Positions 27,949-40,200 of a stretch of 64,000 bases of DNA are shown in pieces (positions within the stretch are counted from its first letter, which is position 1; each line of letters starts with the position of its first letter). The stretch spans positions 744,001-808,000 of the forward strand of contig NC_070562.1 of the NCBI RefSeq assembly GCF_026914185.1. Direction: 5' to 3'. Below the pieces are notes generated by a model that ran no database searches, had not been told where the DNA came from, and saw only the letters and a list, made by a program, of their open reading frames with translations. The DNA comes from Puccinia triticina (taxonomy: Eukaryota > Basidiomycota > Pucciniomycetes > Pucciniales > Pucciniaceae). The position numbers were made by a program, and so were the translations under genes.

Positions 27949-28129
27949 TAGGGGGTATCAAATATGACCAAATCTACCATTATGTAATTGACTGGTTTGA
28001 AAAACCCCATCATTTTTAAAACATGCTGGTCCTTCTGCTATCCCATTTTGGGATCCACTGGTGAACAATTTCATTTTTGGTTAATTGACTGGCTTCTAAT
28101 TGTGGATTTCTCATATTTGATACCCCCTA
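27949..28129. mobile_element. 181-bp MITE-like palindromic element
   Basis: The left end TAGGGGGTATCAAATATGA is matched by its exact reverse complement TCATATTTGATACCCCCTA at the right end. Flanking bases are ATT-rich, so the target duplication is ambiguous (2-3 bp). There is no coding capacity. Confidence 0.75.
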
Positions 28130-29334
28130 TTATGCACTTATTTTTTCCAAAAAAATCACTTGTATTCATTCTTTTTGGACCTTTCTGTCCATGCTATCAA
28201 TAAATCAGAACTTAAAATGCATGGGTTGTAAGTGTTCTAGTCAAAAGGAATGGCATGAAAAATTTCTTCCAGGCACTGCACATGGCTATCACTTACATTT
28301 CACAGACCATAAACTCATGGTTCAAGAGGCTGGAGATCCAAGCTTCTTCCTCATCCTGCAATCTACCATATTGGATTCAGAACCCCCAGCCCAGACCACA
28401 GACTATCTCTACAGCGCAAGGGAAGGGTGTAAGAGTCTGAAGTGCTTATTTGGTCAGATGTCTCCCCCCCCCAAAAAAAAACAAGAAATAACTTATTAAC
28501 ATGGTGGAGAATTTATCCCAACAACTCCCAATTGTGGATGCTGAATTGGGAGAACAACTCCCAAAACAGACTTGAACAAAAATCAGGTCCCGCCAACCCT
28601 CACAGGATGGTCTGGTCAACCAACATTGGGAATCATTTTCTTTTCTCCAACAAAAGGGGCACTGATTCAGTGAACTCACTCTGATGCAAGCCCCATGGTG
28701 GGTAGTTATTGCTACACTAACATGTAATGTAACACTAATATAATGATTTTTGGCTGTTATTGCTATTTTTACTGGGAATAGGGTTTGGTGTGTTGTCAAT
28801 ATCACACCTAAGCCTAGGTGAGCTATGTTTCAAAGGAATGGGGGTTTTCACAATAAGAATTCTCACTTCCTGCAGCCCAAAATTTGCTTACTCACAGGTA
28901 ATGTCACCATGGGAGTTTCCTTGGCACTTGTGTGCAAGTGCCATCTCTGAACTCAGTCATAGATTTGGTTGGATCTCAGTTAGATGCTGGTTGGAAGGAA
29001 ATTTCATGTCTACCACAAATTAAGTTGATAAGAACTGGAATAATACCAAATGTGTTGTGCAATGTCTGTGTAAAATGTATGCCATACCTATGCTGAAAAC
29101 CAGGCCAATTTAATGATAAGTTTTACTTGGTCCTCAAGCTTGACTAAAGTTGCTTGTATTTCAATTATCATGATTTTTTACCTCTTTGGAAACCCATACC
29201 CAGTTATAGGTTTCTCTGAAACAGTTTTTGTATTTATTTTCAGGGCACACACCAAAAAGCTGCCAGTTCTTATTAAGTTGTTTCTATTACACATGTTTAA
29301 AAGTTTTGATGGAATGCAGTGATACTGTGGGAGG
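28130..29334. other. AT-rich repeat-containing intergenic region
   Basis: No gene. A segment at 28906-28955 (CCATGGGAGTTTCCTTGGCA...) recurs in inverted orientation at about 30957-31003. Both copies contain a near-palindrome GGCACTTGCNNGCAAGTGCC-like core. A C-run followed by an A-run lies at about 28465-28482. Confidence 0.45.
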
Positions 29335-29656
29335 TAGAGCTGGTCCCTAGTACCCGTTGGCGGGTACACAGGCGGGTACCCGTGGAAGTGCGCAGGTATC
29401 CTCCGCCAGGTGTGGGTGCGGGTGTCCAGTATGGGTCCAAATTCAGGCGAGTACCCCCGCACAAATTGCCATTCTGCACAGCTCTGCTTGCCCCTGCCCA
29501 TTGGCCGGTACTAGGTACCTGTGGGTGGGTACTCATAAACGTACGCAGGTAACTGCCAGTGGGTTCTGGGTACGGGTGCAGGTGTCCATTCTGGGTCAAA
29601 ATTCAGGCAGGTGCCCACACCTGCCGCAGGTACCCGGGTACAAACTGTCAGCTCTA
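29335..29656 (+). mobile_element. Non-autonomous hAT-like element, copy 1
   Basis: It begins TAGAGCTGGTCCC and ends GTCAGCTCTA. The interior is dense in GGTACC/GTACCCG motifs. The flanks GTGGGAGG and GTGGGATT agree at 6 of 8 positions, consistent with a decayed 8-bp target duplication. TAGAG ends and 8-bp duplications are typical of the Ac/hAT superfamily. There is no transposase. Copy 2 at 30379-30696 is the same element in inverted orientation. Confidence 0.75.
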
Positions 29657-29756
29657 GTGGGATTCCAATTTTGCTTTGGTACTACGGTTTGACTTTGGCC
29701 CTGTGGGGCCAACTGTCACAAAGCCATGTAACCTGTGCGGGTTTCTGTGACACATT

Positions 29757-30320
29757 GTGTCACACAAACGTACGCTCACGTGTTTGTGTGACACATAGAC
29801 CATCACCCAGCCATATCATGCCAAAATGAGTGCCCCGCAATCCCAGGGGCAAACTAGCTGAATCCTTTAATAATTATATCTGATTTTAATCCATCAGTAC
29901 AGAAATCCTGTTGAGGAGAGTTTCTGAATTCATTCACAAACCCTGGGTAATCTGGGGCTCCCCTGGACTTTTCCCAGAATTCGAACTCCCTTGGGACAGA
30001 ATTTAGAAGCTGAAGAATGTGTCACACAAATTTACACATGTGTGCTGGTGTGTCACATTTTTCATCATTGAGCCAAGTGATGCCAACCTGAGTGCTCATG
30101 CAAAGCCAGGGGCTTAGGTGAACCCTTCAAAAATTGTTTATAACATTCAGCCATATGTACACAAATTATTTTGGGGATATTTTCTGAAGTCATACACAAC
30201 TCCTGATTAATATGAGGTTTTTTCCACTGGAATTTTCCCAGAACTTCAAATATTTTGTGAAAAACTTCATCAACTAAAGAATATGTCACACAAACTTACA
30301 CGTGTATCTTTTTGTGTACC
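29757..30320. repeat. About 263-bp tandem repeat, two and a fraction copies
   Basis: Unit 1 is 29757-30018, unit 2 is 30019-30282 and a partial third unit starts at 30283. Each unit begins with a TGTCACACAAAC-like block followed by a hairpin-prone GTGTGTCAC stretch, then shares blocks such as TTTTCCCAGAA and AACTAAAGAAT. Similarity is moderate, so the duplication is old. The array fills the space between two inverted hAT-like elements. Confidence 0.75.
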
Positions 30321-30378
30321 ACTAAAATATCTTGAGCTTTTTGGGATTTATGATAAACACATGATAGAATGAAATATA

Positions 30379-30696
30379 TAGAGCTGGCACTTTGCACCCA
30401 GGTACCCGCAGCGGTTGTAGGTACCTTCATGAATTTTGACCCAGAATGGATACCTGCACCTTCTGGCTGTTACCTGCATACTTCCATGAGTACACACCCA
30501 CAGGTACCTAGTAACCACCAATGGGCACTAGGTGCAAGCAGAGCTGTGAAGAATGGTGATTTGTGCGCAGGTACCTGCCTGAATTTGGACCCAGACTGGA
30601 CACCCGCACCCGCACCCAGCAGATACCTGCGCACTTCCACAGGTACCCGCCCACAGGTGCCAAGTACCCGCCAAAAGATGATAGGTTCCAGCTCTA
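30379..30696 (-). mobile_element. Non-autonomous hAT-like element, copy 2
   Basis: The ends are TAGAGCTGGCAC and TTCCAGCTCTA. The flanks GAAATATA and TAAATATA form an 8-bp target duplication with one mismatch. Read on the minus strand, the interior follows copy 1 (29335-29656) through blocks such as GTGGAAGTGCGCAGGTAT and TGGGTCCAAATTCAGGC. It encodes nothing. Confidence 0.8.
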
Positions 30697-31224
30697 TAAA
30701 TATATGATTCCCGTTGTAAATACTTTTTTTCTGCCAAGTATTTGATATTGCTTTGCAAGGTAGTTGTAAATGTGTTCTACAATAGTTCCAGTAACAACCA
30801 GAGTCAAGTTGGAGCTGGTTTTCAACTGAATTCAACTCCTTTCCAAAGTGCCTTCAGCTCAATTGAGCATAAGCTAAACATAAATTCATCATGAATTCAG
30901 CATGCATTGAGGCTCAAGTTCCAGGATATATCTAACAGGGTTCTTAAACAACATTTTGCAATGGCACTTGCACGCAAGTGCCAAGCAAACTCCCATGGTG
31001 TGTGCTTGTTGGAGCTGCAACAAAAGGCGGTGATGATTTGCAAAAAATGGGCCAAGAGGAAAAAGACTAAGCAACTGAGAACAAAACAAGGGAGCCCTAA
31101 AAGGGGGCTAAGGCTGCTAGCTTGTGCGGTGGAAAAAGGCACACACACTACAAGAGACTCAATGTTGTTCTCAGGGAATAGGTGCAGAGAACTGATGAGG
31201 ATTTATTATCTCAATGCACAGAAT

Positions 31225-31596
31225 CAACGGTGAAACAAATACAATACATGTATCTGTATCTGCCTGTATTTGTATCTGTTTTGCACCCAATACTATTTAT
31301 TTGTATTGTATTCAAAGATCAATACTATACAAATGTATTCAAACTTTGGTATCTTGTTGCAAATACAGCCCAATACAAGATACTGTATTTTTATTTTTTT
31401 TGATAGTTTTTCTGTATACAGTCCACAGTTGCCAAAAACAAGAAAATCAAGTTTTAATAATTTATTGATACAATACTATGGTATTGTATCTTCAGGCAGA
31501 TACAATAAATTTGTATTTACAATTTTGTATTTTTCAACAGATACAATACACAAGTATCTGAAGATACTGTATTGTATAGTATCTGTTTCACTGTTG
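31225..31596. mobile_element. CAAC-ended foldback element tiled with GTATCTGTAT-like motifs
   Basis: It begins CAACGGTGAAACAAATAC and ends in its near reverse complement GTATCTGTTTCACTGTTG. It is flanked by perfect 7-bp copies of ACAGAAT (31218-31224 and 31597-31603). The interior is almost entirely degenerate ATAC/GTAT-type motifs in both orientations, so the two halves can pair. No coding capacity. Confidence 0.82.
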
Positions 31597-31792
31597 ACAG
31601 AATCTTATAGCTATTACAATTGAGGGACAGGTTGTGGGCAGAAGGTGGACATGCATATTGATCAAGGAGGGAGAAAAAGAGTGACAGAGATGTGACAGTG
31701 AGAGAAATGGAAACCTGGGCAGTCGCAGTTTTAACAGCACTTCCTTCAAATTTGGCCTGCAAGTCAAGCAACCTCATAACAATACCTGCAAG

Positions 31793-32184
31793 CAACAAAG
31801 GGTAGTTACGCTACATGTAACACGTAGATAACGGTAACTTAACAGAATTTTTTCGCTGTTATCTACGCGTTACATGCAACGGTGGTGCAATTATGTTATC
31901 ACACCACATGGCGGCCCTTCTTTTTATGTTTGTTGCGTTATTGGGGCACGCAGGGCCCCTGATAACAAGCAAGTATTGAGGCTGAAACAGCCCTAAATGG
32001 TCCGTTATTGCATTATCCAGGGGATAACACAATAACAGGCCTCTTCTTTGAGGCCTGTTACATTACGCACAGGGCTCAAAATGAACCCGGTATTAGTAAA
32101 ATAACTGGGATTCCCGGGTAACAAGGGTAGTTACATTACCCAAATTGCATGGATAACACAACATAACGGAACTACCCTTTGTTG
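31793..32184. mobile_element. CAAC-ended foldback element tiled with GTTAC/GTAAC motifs
   Basis: It begins CAACAAAGGGTAGTTACG and ends CGGAACTACCCTTTGTTG. Perfect 7-bp flanks CTGCAAG lie at 31786-31792 and 32185-32191. The interior is built from GTTAC/GTAAC/GATAAC motifs on both strands. No coding capacity. Confidence 0.84.
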
Positions 32185-32201
32185 CTGCAAGTGCTCAAAA
32201 T

Positions 32202-32655
32202 CAACAATTGGTCTTCACTTTACTTGACAATAACTGGGCCCTTCCAGTAAAGTGAAGTTGTTTTGATACCATAATTTCATTTACTGATTATAGTAAAGGA
32301 ACTTTTACCAATGGTAGTAAAGAGCCAAATTTGACATGTTTTAACTGTAGTTATCACAATAACCAGGCATAAAACTGGTTGTAAATACACTTTTACCCCT
32401 GTTTATCAAAATAAAAAGGGGTAAAAAAGGGTGTGAATGCCTGACTGTGGTGATAAATAGTCTTTGGCAAACTCTTCCCAATAGTAAAACATAAATTCCT
32501 TTACCTGATACTGTACCAGTGAAAAATATAAAAGATTGAGGGAATGTGTTATAGTAAAGAAAGATTCTTTACTCATCCTGGAAGTTGAACTATTCATTAT
32601 GGTATTTGCCCAAAATAATCTATGATATCTTTAGTAAAGTAAAGACCCATTGTTG
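32202..32655. mobile_element. CAAC-ended foldback element tiled with TTTACTTTAC motifs
   Basis: It begins CAACAATTGGTCTTCACTTT and ends AAAGTAAAGACCCATTGTTG. The interior repeats TTTACT and AGTAAA on both strands. The flanks TCAAAAT and CCAAACT agree at 5 of 7 positions, so the duplication is decayed. The end sequence and motif match the element at 37407-37875. Confidence 0.75.
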
Positions 32656-33306
32656 CCAAACTCCTTCCCAGGTATCCTTATTGTGAAGCCCCCATTATTT
32701 GTGCGCGGAGCAGCAGATATCAAGTAAGATAACAAGCAATAATTAAAGGCCATTTTAGGGCTAATTTGGCCCTTTATTGCCCATTACCAGTAGCAGCCTC
32801 AAAAACAGTGGCCCTTTATTGTACACATGCTGCTGCTGTTTGCGTGTCACTTGTAACAATAACGGTGAGTATTTGCTTGAATAAAATCCATCAGAAATCG
32901 TAAAGCAAAGTAACTACCCACAGCAGTGCGGCCCGGAAATCAAACCACACACCAGTGGTAACATGCAACAGACAGCCTTCATTTTCTTTCAATCACCAAA
33001 GATTCTACGACTATTGTTTTAGTTTCTTACAATATACATACTTATTATATTGCAAAGTAGGGGTCGTAGCCATACCTCTCCTCAGCAGAGTCGTCACTGC
33101 ATCTCCCGGAAGGCACCCCGCCATAATCTACCTTTGTCCACTCGGCCCTTCCCGATTCGATCGACGGGACCCATGAGTGCCCGGCCGTGCTGTGATAACA
33201 CACCCCTCGCGCTTTGAGTTTCCTCTTTATCTCTTGCTTGTGAGTTCCTTTCCCTGTCCATTTTTGTTTAAACGCGCAGTCTCTTCAGCCTTTCTCTCGA
33301 CTCTTG
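32656..33306. other. Intergenic region, no gene seen
   Basis: It contains motif-rich, partly palindromic DNA (about 32690-32880, with TTATTGCCC and GCAATAA motifs) that may be a further decayed element. The remainder is the 3' flank of the F-box/LRR gene. Confidence 0.4.
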
Positions 33307-34697
33307 TTATAGACTGGAAGGAATATTGGGAGGACGAAAAGAATACTGACATCCAAGTGTTAGACAGCACTTCAGATTAGGTAGCCACGGGTCGGGTTGC
33401 TTGAGAATCTGGGCCAAAGCAGGCTCGTGGATATCGCAGCGTTCCCAGGCCAGTTTGACGATGGATTGAGGGAGGAGACGGAGCAGTAGGATAGTAGCCA
33501 AGTTGCCCGAGAAGTGCAAGGTCTTGAGGCTTCCCAAGGCGGGCGAGGTGCGGAAGACGATGTCGAGTAGGCCCGCGTTGATGGCCGGGTCATCGGAGGT
33601 TCGGATGGCTTTGGAGGGCGAGCGTAATGGCTCCCATTCTTGCTGGACCATGATGGTCAACGACTCCAGTGCCGGAGCTGTGGATTCCTTCAAGATCTGA
33701 CACAGACCCGGCCGACGCAGCTTCCTGGTGGGGTTGAAGATCTTGAGCGTCTGCAGACTCGAGTGCGAGTTCTTTAAGAGCAATGAGAGCTCCTTTTCGT
33801 GTAAATCAGGCTCGTGCAAGATGATCTTGACCAGGGCGCATTGAATGATGGGGATCGAGGGCTGGATGAGCGGCGTGATGATCTCTTCTGGGCGACTACC
33901 GAGTCTCGCCATTTCGACGATTCTGAGGCCTTTCCAGCTGGAAAACAAGCGCCCGACGACGTCTTCGGCCAGCCAGCCTGGGGTGTCTCGGTCAGGGTTC
34001 TGGAGGAGGAGAAACTTTGTGATGGTTCGACGGCTGGCGAGGGCTTCCATGATAGGCTCCTTGAATCGGCTCAGGAAGCATACGCTGATCGCGAGGCTCT
34101 CTAGGTGGGGGCAGCAGTACAGGACCTCACAGAACACCGAGCCGCCGCCCATGCCCATCGAGCAGGGCCCGCCCCACAGGAACTGTAGCGAGCGAACATG
34201 TGCGGCTAACCTGTGCAGACGCGGGCGACGGCCAATTGCCAATGCGCGGGCGCTCTCGACCTCGTCCTTTTCCTCCGCCATCCGGAGCTCGTCCTCTGCG
34301 GAGGGGCGAGTAAGCGTCCGGAGGAATAAACTTCCCTCCCATGGGTTGTCGAAAGCCACGTTGCTGAAGAGCGTCTCCTGGGCGCACTCGCGAAAGGTCG
34401 GGCTGACCAACGCGAGCGACAACAAGGGATTCTTTGGGAGTTCTGCAAATGTGAGAGTGGTTCAATGCATCATATCGAAATCAGATGAAGAGACGGCGGC
34501 TGACTGTCTGGGGGCGGAGGGGGGTAGTCATGCCAATGCCGCCTCGGGAGTGCTTGGAGCGGTTCGATCTCGGTGTGGTCGAGGCTGAAGCTGCGATGGG
34601 CCTTGTTGGTGTTGGGGCGTGGGTTGGCGGGTGGCGAGGACAAGCACTGGACTATCAGCCGGACTGCCTCGGCGGGCAGGTCGCTTAGCTTGGCCAT
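33307..34697 (-). CDS. F-box/LRR-like protein, paralogue 1
   Basis: Two exons on the minus strand, 34505-34697 and 33307-34442, with a phase-1 GTCAGC...CAG intron, giving 442 residues. The N-terminus MAKLSDLPAEAVRLIVQCL has the spacing of an F-box helix. Exon 2 begins LPKNPLLSLALVSPTFRECA and contains leucine-rich repeat-like segments (CCPHLESLAISVCFL, SLQTLKIFNPTRKLRRPGLC, SLKTLHFSGNLATILLLRLL). The C-terminus ends with WLPNLKCC, shared with the two paralogues at 54493 and 59091. F-box proteins supply substrates to SCF ubiquitin ligases; the substrate is unknown. The paralogues have an extra small exon that is absent here. Confidence 0.78.
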
Positions 34698-35126
34698 GCC
34701 GGATCGCCGGTGATGTCTTTCAGTGGGTAATTTGCCTTTCGCTTGCTTGCTTGTTCACCACTCGCCACTCACCCCTCAGACCTTGCACTTGAAGTTGATC
34801 TCCTAGCTCGGCTGCGTCTTCCTAAACAGGACCGGAGTCCAGGACACTGTTAGCCAGGGTGCTGGTAGCTTTTATTTATTTTTGTACATACTTCGCCCCC
34901 TCTCATTGGGATAGTCCAACCATCCATCCAGCCTCCTTGTCGGCCCCCTTCAGAGATGGACCCTCCAGGGTCGCCCCTTATGTGTACATCCAAGCCAACA
35001 AGCCTTGCGACCGAAACAGTCGTCATCACATCGCGCTATACTTAATCAGCTGGGTATCGCATCCAGCACGCATCAACATCCTACTTTTCCTCCCTCCACT
35101 ACTCAAAATCCACTTGCGCCTGAGCC
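34698..35126. other. Divergent intergenic region
   Basis: It separates the F-box/LRR gene (-) from the secreted-protein gene (+) and presumably holds both promoters. The 30 bp before the secreted-protein start resemble the same position upstream of its paralogue at 36987 (CCACTTGCG block). Confidence 0.45.
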
Positions 35127-35693
35127 ATGCAGTCCTTCGCCCTTCTCAGCGTCTGTGTGCTGCTCTTGATCCAGAGTCAAGCTGTCTATTGCGCTTTTAA
35201 ATGCAACAACAATGCGGGACCGCATGCAGGGATGAAAAACGGGTTTTGTGGGAGGACTAAACTCGAGTCCGAGTCCACCGAAAGGCCAGCAGATTATAAA
35301 AGTAAGCCCTTTTCTACGCACTCCGTGAAAGACACCAATACTCAAAGCTCCTGTCCTCGAACCCCTCCAACAACTTGCTGAGCTTAGTCTACTCGGCCGA
35401 CCTGTCTATAGGCAATGGTTGGCTGACCTGCGCTGGCGTTAATGGTGAAGGCCACGATTTCGAAGAGAGATGGTGCTGTGACCTCAATGGAGACGGCTAC
35501 GTATGTTTTCAACCTGCTGCTTTTTTCCTCAACCTTTCCTGTATACCCCTCTTATAAACAAGAAATTTAGGTGTAACTATCATCTATGCCACAGGAAATC
35601 AATCACATCGGCATCAAGCGCTCATTTGTTGAGAGGCACTGCTACACCCGAGGCACTTTCCCAAAACCTCCAGCCCCATCACATCACAACTGA
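35127..35693 (+). CDS. Small secreted cysteine-containing protein (effector candidate), paralogue 1
   Basis: Three exons: 35127-35301, 35412-35500 and 35595-35693. GT-AG introns fall in phase 1 and phase 0, giving 120 residues. The N-terminus MQSFALLSVCVLLLIQSQA is a clear signal peptide. The mature part has cysteines in FKC, GFC, WLTC, RWCC and RHC, a pattern suited to disulfides. No known domain was recognised. Size, secretion signal and cysteine content fit the small secreted proteins typical of plant-pathogenic fungi, but a role in infection is inference only. A paralogue with the same exon structure has exon 1 at 36987. Confidence 0.8.
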
Positions 35694-36986
35694 CTCACTC
35701 TCATCCTCTTCCTCTACGTTCGACGACCATGTACAACATACTTGCAATTGTCATACCGGGAGACGGAACAGGAAATCAGAAGGGTTCTTCTGAATTACCG
35801 AAGGGCCCAAAGTGTTCCCGTAGGCTTTATAAATCTGAACTAGTGTTTTTTTCCCTCATGTGTTTATAAAAATCTAGACTTTTGTACTCATCACTGCATA
35901 AACAAACACGATTGTCTTCATAAGGGCAAGATTACTCGTCTTCCTCAGGCTCTCCTGGGTTTACATGCCCCCGCCGAGAATAACACAAACTGTGCTGAGT
36001 CTTATAACAAAAGCATCATCCTACCAGTACTTCACAGAAACATGTCATGTCCCTAGCCCTTTGCAAATTCCAGCTTTGTTTGAAGTCGGGACTCCATTTG
36101 GCTGAAGCTCAAATTCCATGTGGCATTCTCACTTGGCATCAGTTCGAGCATCTCCACAGCGGGCACTGAAACCCGGGGGGCTATACCTCAGGTTTAGCAC
36201 CCGCTTTCCAAGTTCAACACCCCATCAGGGCCGGTCCGCCCGACTTGCGCAGCGGCGGGAGTGGCTATGTTGGAAGTTGAATGTCGACTTCTTGGGTGTT
36301 GTTTTGTGGTGGAGACGTACCTGTTTCTCCGAGTATCATACATAATTTAATCACGAGATCCTGGTTGCTTCCGACCGGTCATCTTTTCGAAACAACTTCC
36401 AGGGTTTCAATAGGTGTGCCCCCGGGCCTTGTTTTTTTGCTTCGCCCCAGCGGGTCTCAATACCCTGGCGTGGCGGGTGCCTCCATCGGCATGGCCACCG
36501 ACCTGAGCAACCCGGGGTCGAACTCTTCCGAGATCACATTCTTCTGCCCTGCGGTATTCATCTTCTAAATATTATACATCATCAATACCAATCAAGGGTC
36601 CTGGTGTCCCTCGGGGGCATGCAAGATAACTTTGTTTGCTTCGCCCAGCGGGTCTCAATGCCTTGGTGCGGCCGGTGCCCCCCATCGGCATGGTCACCGA
36701 CCTCAATAAGAAGTCCCTTACCGGTGGCGGACTGCGTTTAGAGACCTTGGACCCTGACCAGTGACGTCTAGGGCGTCTCCATAATACGTGGGCCAAACAA
36801 GCCTTTGAGGAACAAGTACTTAAGAGGTGGTTATTGTTTTTACCACTCCAGTTCACCAGTTACCCCCGCTTGCAATCGAAATTCCTAAATCCATCATCCT
36901 GCACACATTAGCATACTACTCAGCATCACCTCTACCGCCAAGAGCTCTCTCTACCACTTAAAACCCACTTGCGTCTGCCCTTACCC
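35694..36986. other. Intergenic region with a direct repeat
   Basis: No gene. Two diverged copies of a 67-bp segment lie at about 36438-36503 and 36635-36702 (shared blocks AGCGGGTCTCAAT and CCATCGGCATGG). The rest shows nothing recognisable. Confidence 0.45.
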
Positions 36987-37172
36987 ATGCAGCCCTTGAC
37001 CCTCCTCAGCATGTGCGCGCTGCTCTTGATTCAGATTGAAGCTGTTTACTCTCAGGTCATATATTATAAATGTACCGACACGTTGAAACTGGATATGAAA
37101 TCAAAGTTTTATGGGAGGGCAGCATTCCCTGGCGATCTCATCAATCCTGGAGCAGATTACCAAGGTAAGCCC

Positions 37173-37203
<31 letters not shown>

Positions 37204-37214
37204 AAACCCGGGTT

Positions 37215-37246
<32 letters not shown>

Positions 37247-40200
37247 GCCACAAAGCCTGAGTTGCCAGATTCATAATCTAACATCCTCCCGGAATCTGGA
37301 TGCTCTAAGGCTCTCCTAGACCCGCTGGTGTGCTCAATCCTCTGCAGGTACGCTTGGCTCTTTGAGCTCAAGACTGTAAATCTGTCAGAAAAGAAATGGC
37401 TCCACATAACAATGGGCCTTTACTTTATCATTATTGGTAAAGTAGAGATATAGTAGATGTTTTTGGCTCAATACTATAACAGATAGCACTCCAATCAGTA
37501 AAGAATTTGTCTTTACTATAACACATATTTGATTTTTTAATTTTTTTTATAAAGGTACGGTATCAGTTAAAGTAATTTGCTTTTTTTGTTGATGGGAGAT
37601 TGCAAAAGGCTCCTTATAACCACAACAAGGCATTTGCACCTAGTTTTGCCCCTTTTGATTTCAATATGCAGGGATAAAAGTACATTTAAACCCGCTTTTA
37701 CCCCTGGTTATTGAAATAACTAGGGTTGAAACATGTTTAATATGGCTCTCTACTATACCAGCCCATTGGGAAAAATTCCTTTACAATAACCAGTAAGGTA
37801 CCGGAGATGATAAAAACATCTATACTCTACTGGAAGGGCCTGGTTATAGTAAAGTAAAGTAAAGGCCCACCGTTGCTCCACAAGGACTTGAACCCGGGTT
37901 GGGTTAACTCTAGGTGCCTGTTTTACCACTAAGCCACAAAGCCTGAGTTGCCAGATTCATAATCTAACATGTAAGAATTGCAAGACTTTAAGGATGAAAT
38001 TTCACTTTTGTCAGGACTTATGTTGTATGAACAAGGAGAAAACAACAATGAGAGAAAAAAGACAATGAGTTTCACTCTTCGTACCTTTAAGGGCAGGGTA
38101 TGGTGCTGAGATGAAGAACAAGTGAAACGCAAGGCGTGGAACAAGAAAAAAAGAATGGAAAGAAAGAAAAGTAGGAAATCAGGCAAGAATGGCAAGTCTG
38201 CGGTACGAGTTCGTTGCAAGATTGCTGATGATAAACGTGAACGAAAAAGGTTCTTGAGGCAGGTGGGATTGGGCTTTGGTGGGATCTGAGCTAGGCGGAG
38301 AAAGGGCTATGTACAGGTGGAAGACTATGAACAGTTTATGCACAAGAAGATGAAGAAAAGCACAAGAGGGGGAAAGAACGTCAGTCTCTTTTATGCGCGC
38401 TAGTTTGCTGGTGCAGGTATCTCGTCTGCAACAACGTACTGTATGCAGCCTTAGAGTAGACTGGTCCAGGCAAAAAGGGAAGCACCCATGGCTGGTTCTT
38501 CACAGCTGGTTGCAAGGGTCTTGTTGATATTCATTTTGTCTGTACAACAAGAAATTGGTATTGATTAGTTTCATGACCGTTTCATCAGAACCGGTGTGGT
38601 ATCCAGCTTGGTACACGCGGGAACAGTGTTCATTTGGCGCATGGAAGGACCTCAAGATTTGATCATCAAGGCAGTCAAATCACTCATGGCGCGTGGCATC
38701 GTGGCGTATCAGGTTTTTTTTATCATTTATGTGTTGTTTTCTTTCCTTTGTTCTATTTTTGAGTGCTTTTCTTTTATTTTCTCCTTCTCTTTATTACTTT
38801 TTCTTTCTTTATGCGCGCGTTGGAGGGTTGGCTTTAATTCTGTAGTGTTGCTTTTCTTTGCTGTTGGTTCTGGTTGTCTGTTGTTTGGGCGCGCGGGGCA
38901 TGATGATGGGCCCGCAGTGCGCGGCGCCCTCCTGGAAGTCTAAGTTCAAGTCGAACTTAGACGAAGGGGGGGCATAGAACCCTTCTGATCCCATTAGGAA
39001 ATCTATCACTGAGCTGTTATTCCGATCCTGATCCGGGGCGTTAGCAACACGCCATTTCTGAGCTTATTGATCCATAGGACACTTCAACGTTCTTCTGATT
39101 TTTCGGTTCCGCCACGAGGCGCCGATCTTTTGATTACATATAAGATCCCGAACCTTCCTGATCTCCGGCGAAATTGAGTTTGAACTCAGTCTTCTTCTCG
39201 ATTCTGCCGATCTCTTCCCCAAATTTTCCTACTATCTCACTCGTGCTCTCTCCAACTACCCGAAGTACTTATCATTCTCAAGCCTGCCTTCATTCTCATA
39301 AACTTAACCGCCGACGCGCCTTCTCAGCCGTCGTAAAATACCAACCCCAACCGCTACTACTGATCCTCGACAGCTTATCCGACTAAATTCCCGGAGGGCA
39401 CTTCCCCATCAAATTCTCTCATCCCTCCAACAACTGCCGCCGGCCTGCACCGGACGGAGTTCCACACCGGTTTGTTCAACGGTCTGGTACAGTCAGGGAG
39501 AAGGTTTTGTACTTACCCTGATTGATATCGTGGCTTGCGTCTTCAGGGTCGTTGCCCAAGTTGAGAACGTGGTTGGCTGGGTTTAGAGATGGCAATCGGT
39601 ACCCGGGTACCCGCCGCGTGTCCGGGTACCGCCTGCTTTTTTGGCCCAAAACAGATACCCGTACCCGTACTTGGCACCCGCGGCGGCGGTACCCGGGTCT
39701 TTCTGGCGGGTACCGGCGGTACCCGCCAAGTTGTTTTTTGTAGATATGTGCCTGCTCGCCGAGAGGGATCCCTCTCGGGCTTCTGCGAGCTGGTATCAGT
39801 ATACCTGCCGCCGAGAGAGGATTTATACCTGCTCGCCGAGAGAGATTTCTCTTGGCGAGCACTGGTATACACACACCAGCTCGCCGAGAGGCATTCCTCT
39901 TGGCGAGCTGGTGGGTGTATACCTGCTCGCCGAGAGGAATCCCTCTCGGCGAGCTGGTGTGTGTATACCAGTGCTCGCCAAGAGGAATCCCTCTCGGCGA
40001 GCTGGTGTGTGTACACCTGCTCTCCGACCTCTCGGCGAGCTGGTGTGTGCATACCTGCTCTCCGACCTCTCGGCGAGCTGGTGTGTGCATACCTGCTCGC
40101 CAAGAGGAATCCCTCTTGGCGGGCTGGTGGGCGTATACCTGCTCGCCAAGAGGAATCCCTAATCCCTCTCGGCAAGCTGGTGGCGCTGCAGCCGGGGATA

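Noticed and set aside
28906..31003. A single large inverted segmental duplication spanning both hAT-like copies
   Set aside because: The outer repeats (28906 and 30957) and the hAT copies are inverted, but the DNA between them does not match. Separate dispersed repeats fit better.
33845..34588. Plus-strand frame of 247 codons
   Set aside because: It lies antisense to the F-box/LRR gene and reflects its GC-rich third positions.
37190..37262. Functional tRNA gene on the minus strand
   Set aside because: Acceptor, D and T arms can be drawn, but the anticodon stem is mismatched and a second copy shares the same flanks. A tRNA-derived repeat explains it better.
39750..40190. CRISPR-like look of regularly spaced palindromic repeats
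   Set aside because: The units are contiguous hairpins with near-identical short joints, not constant repeats with unique spacers, and the genome is eukaryotic.
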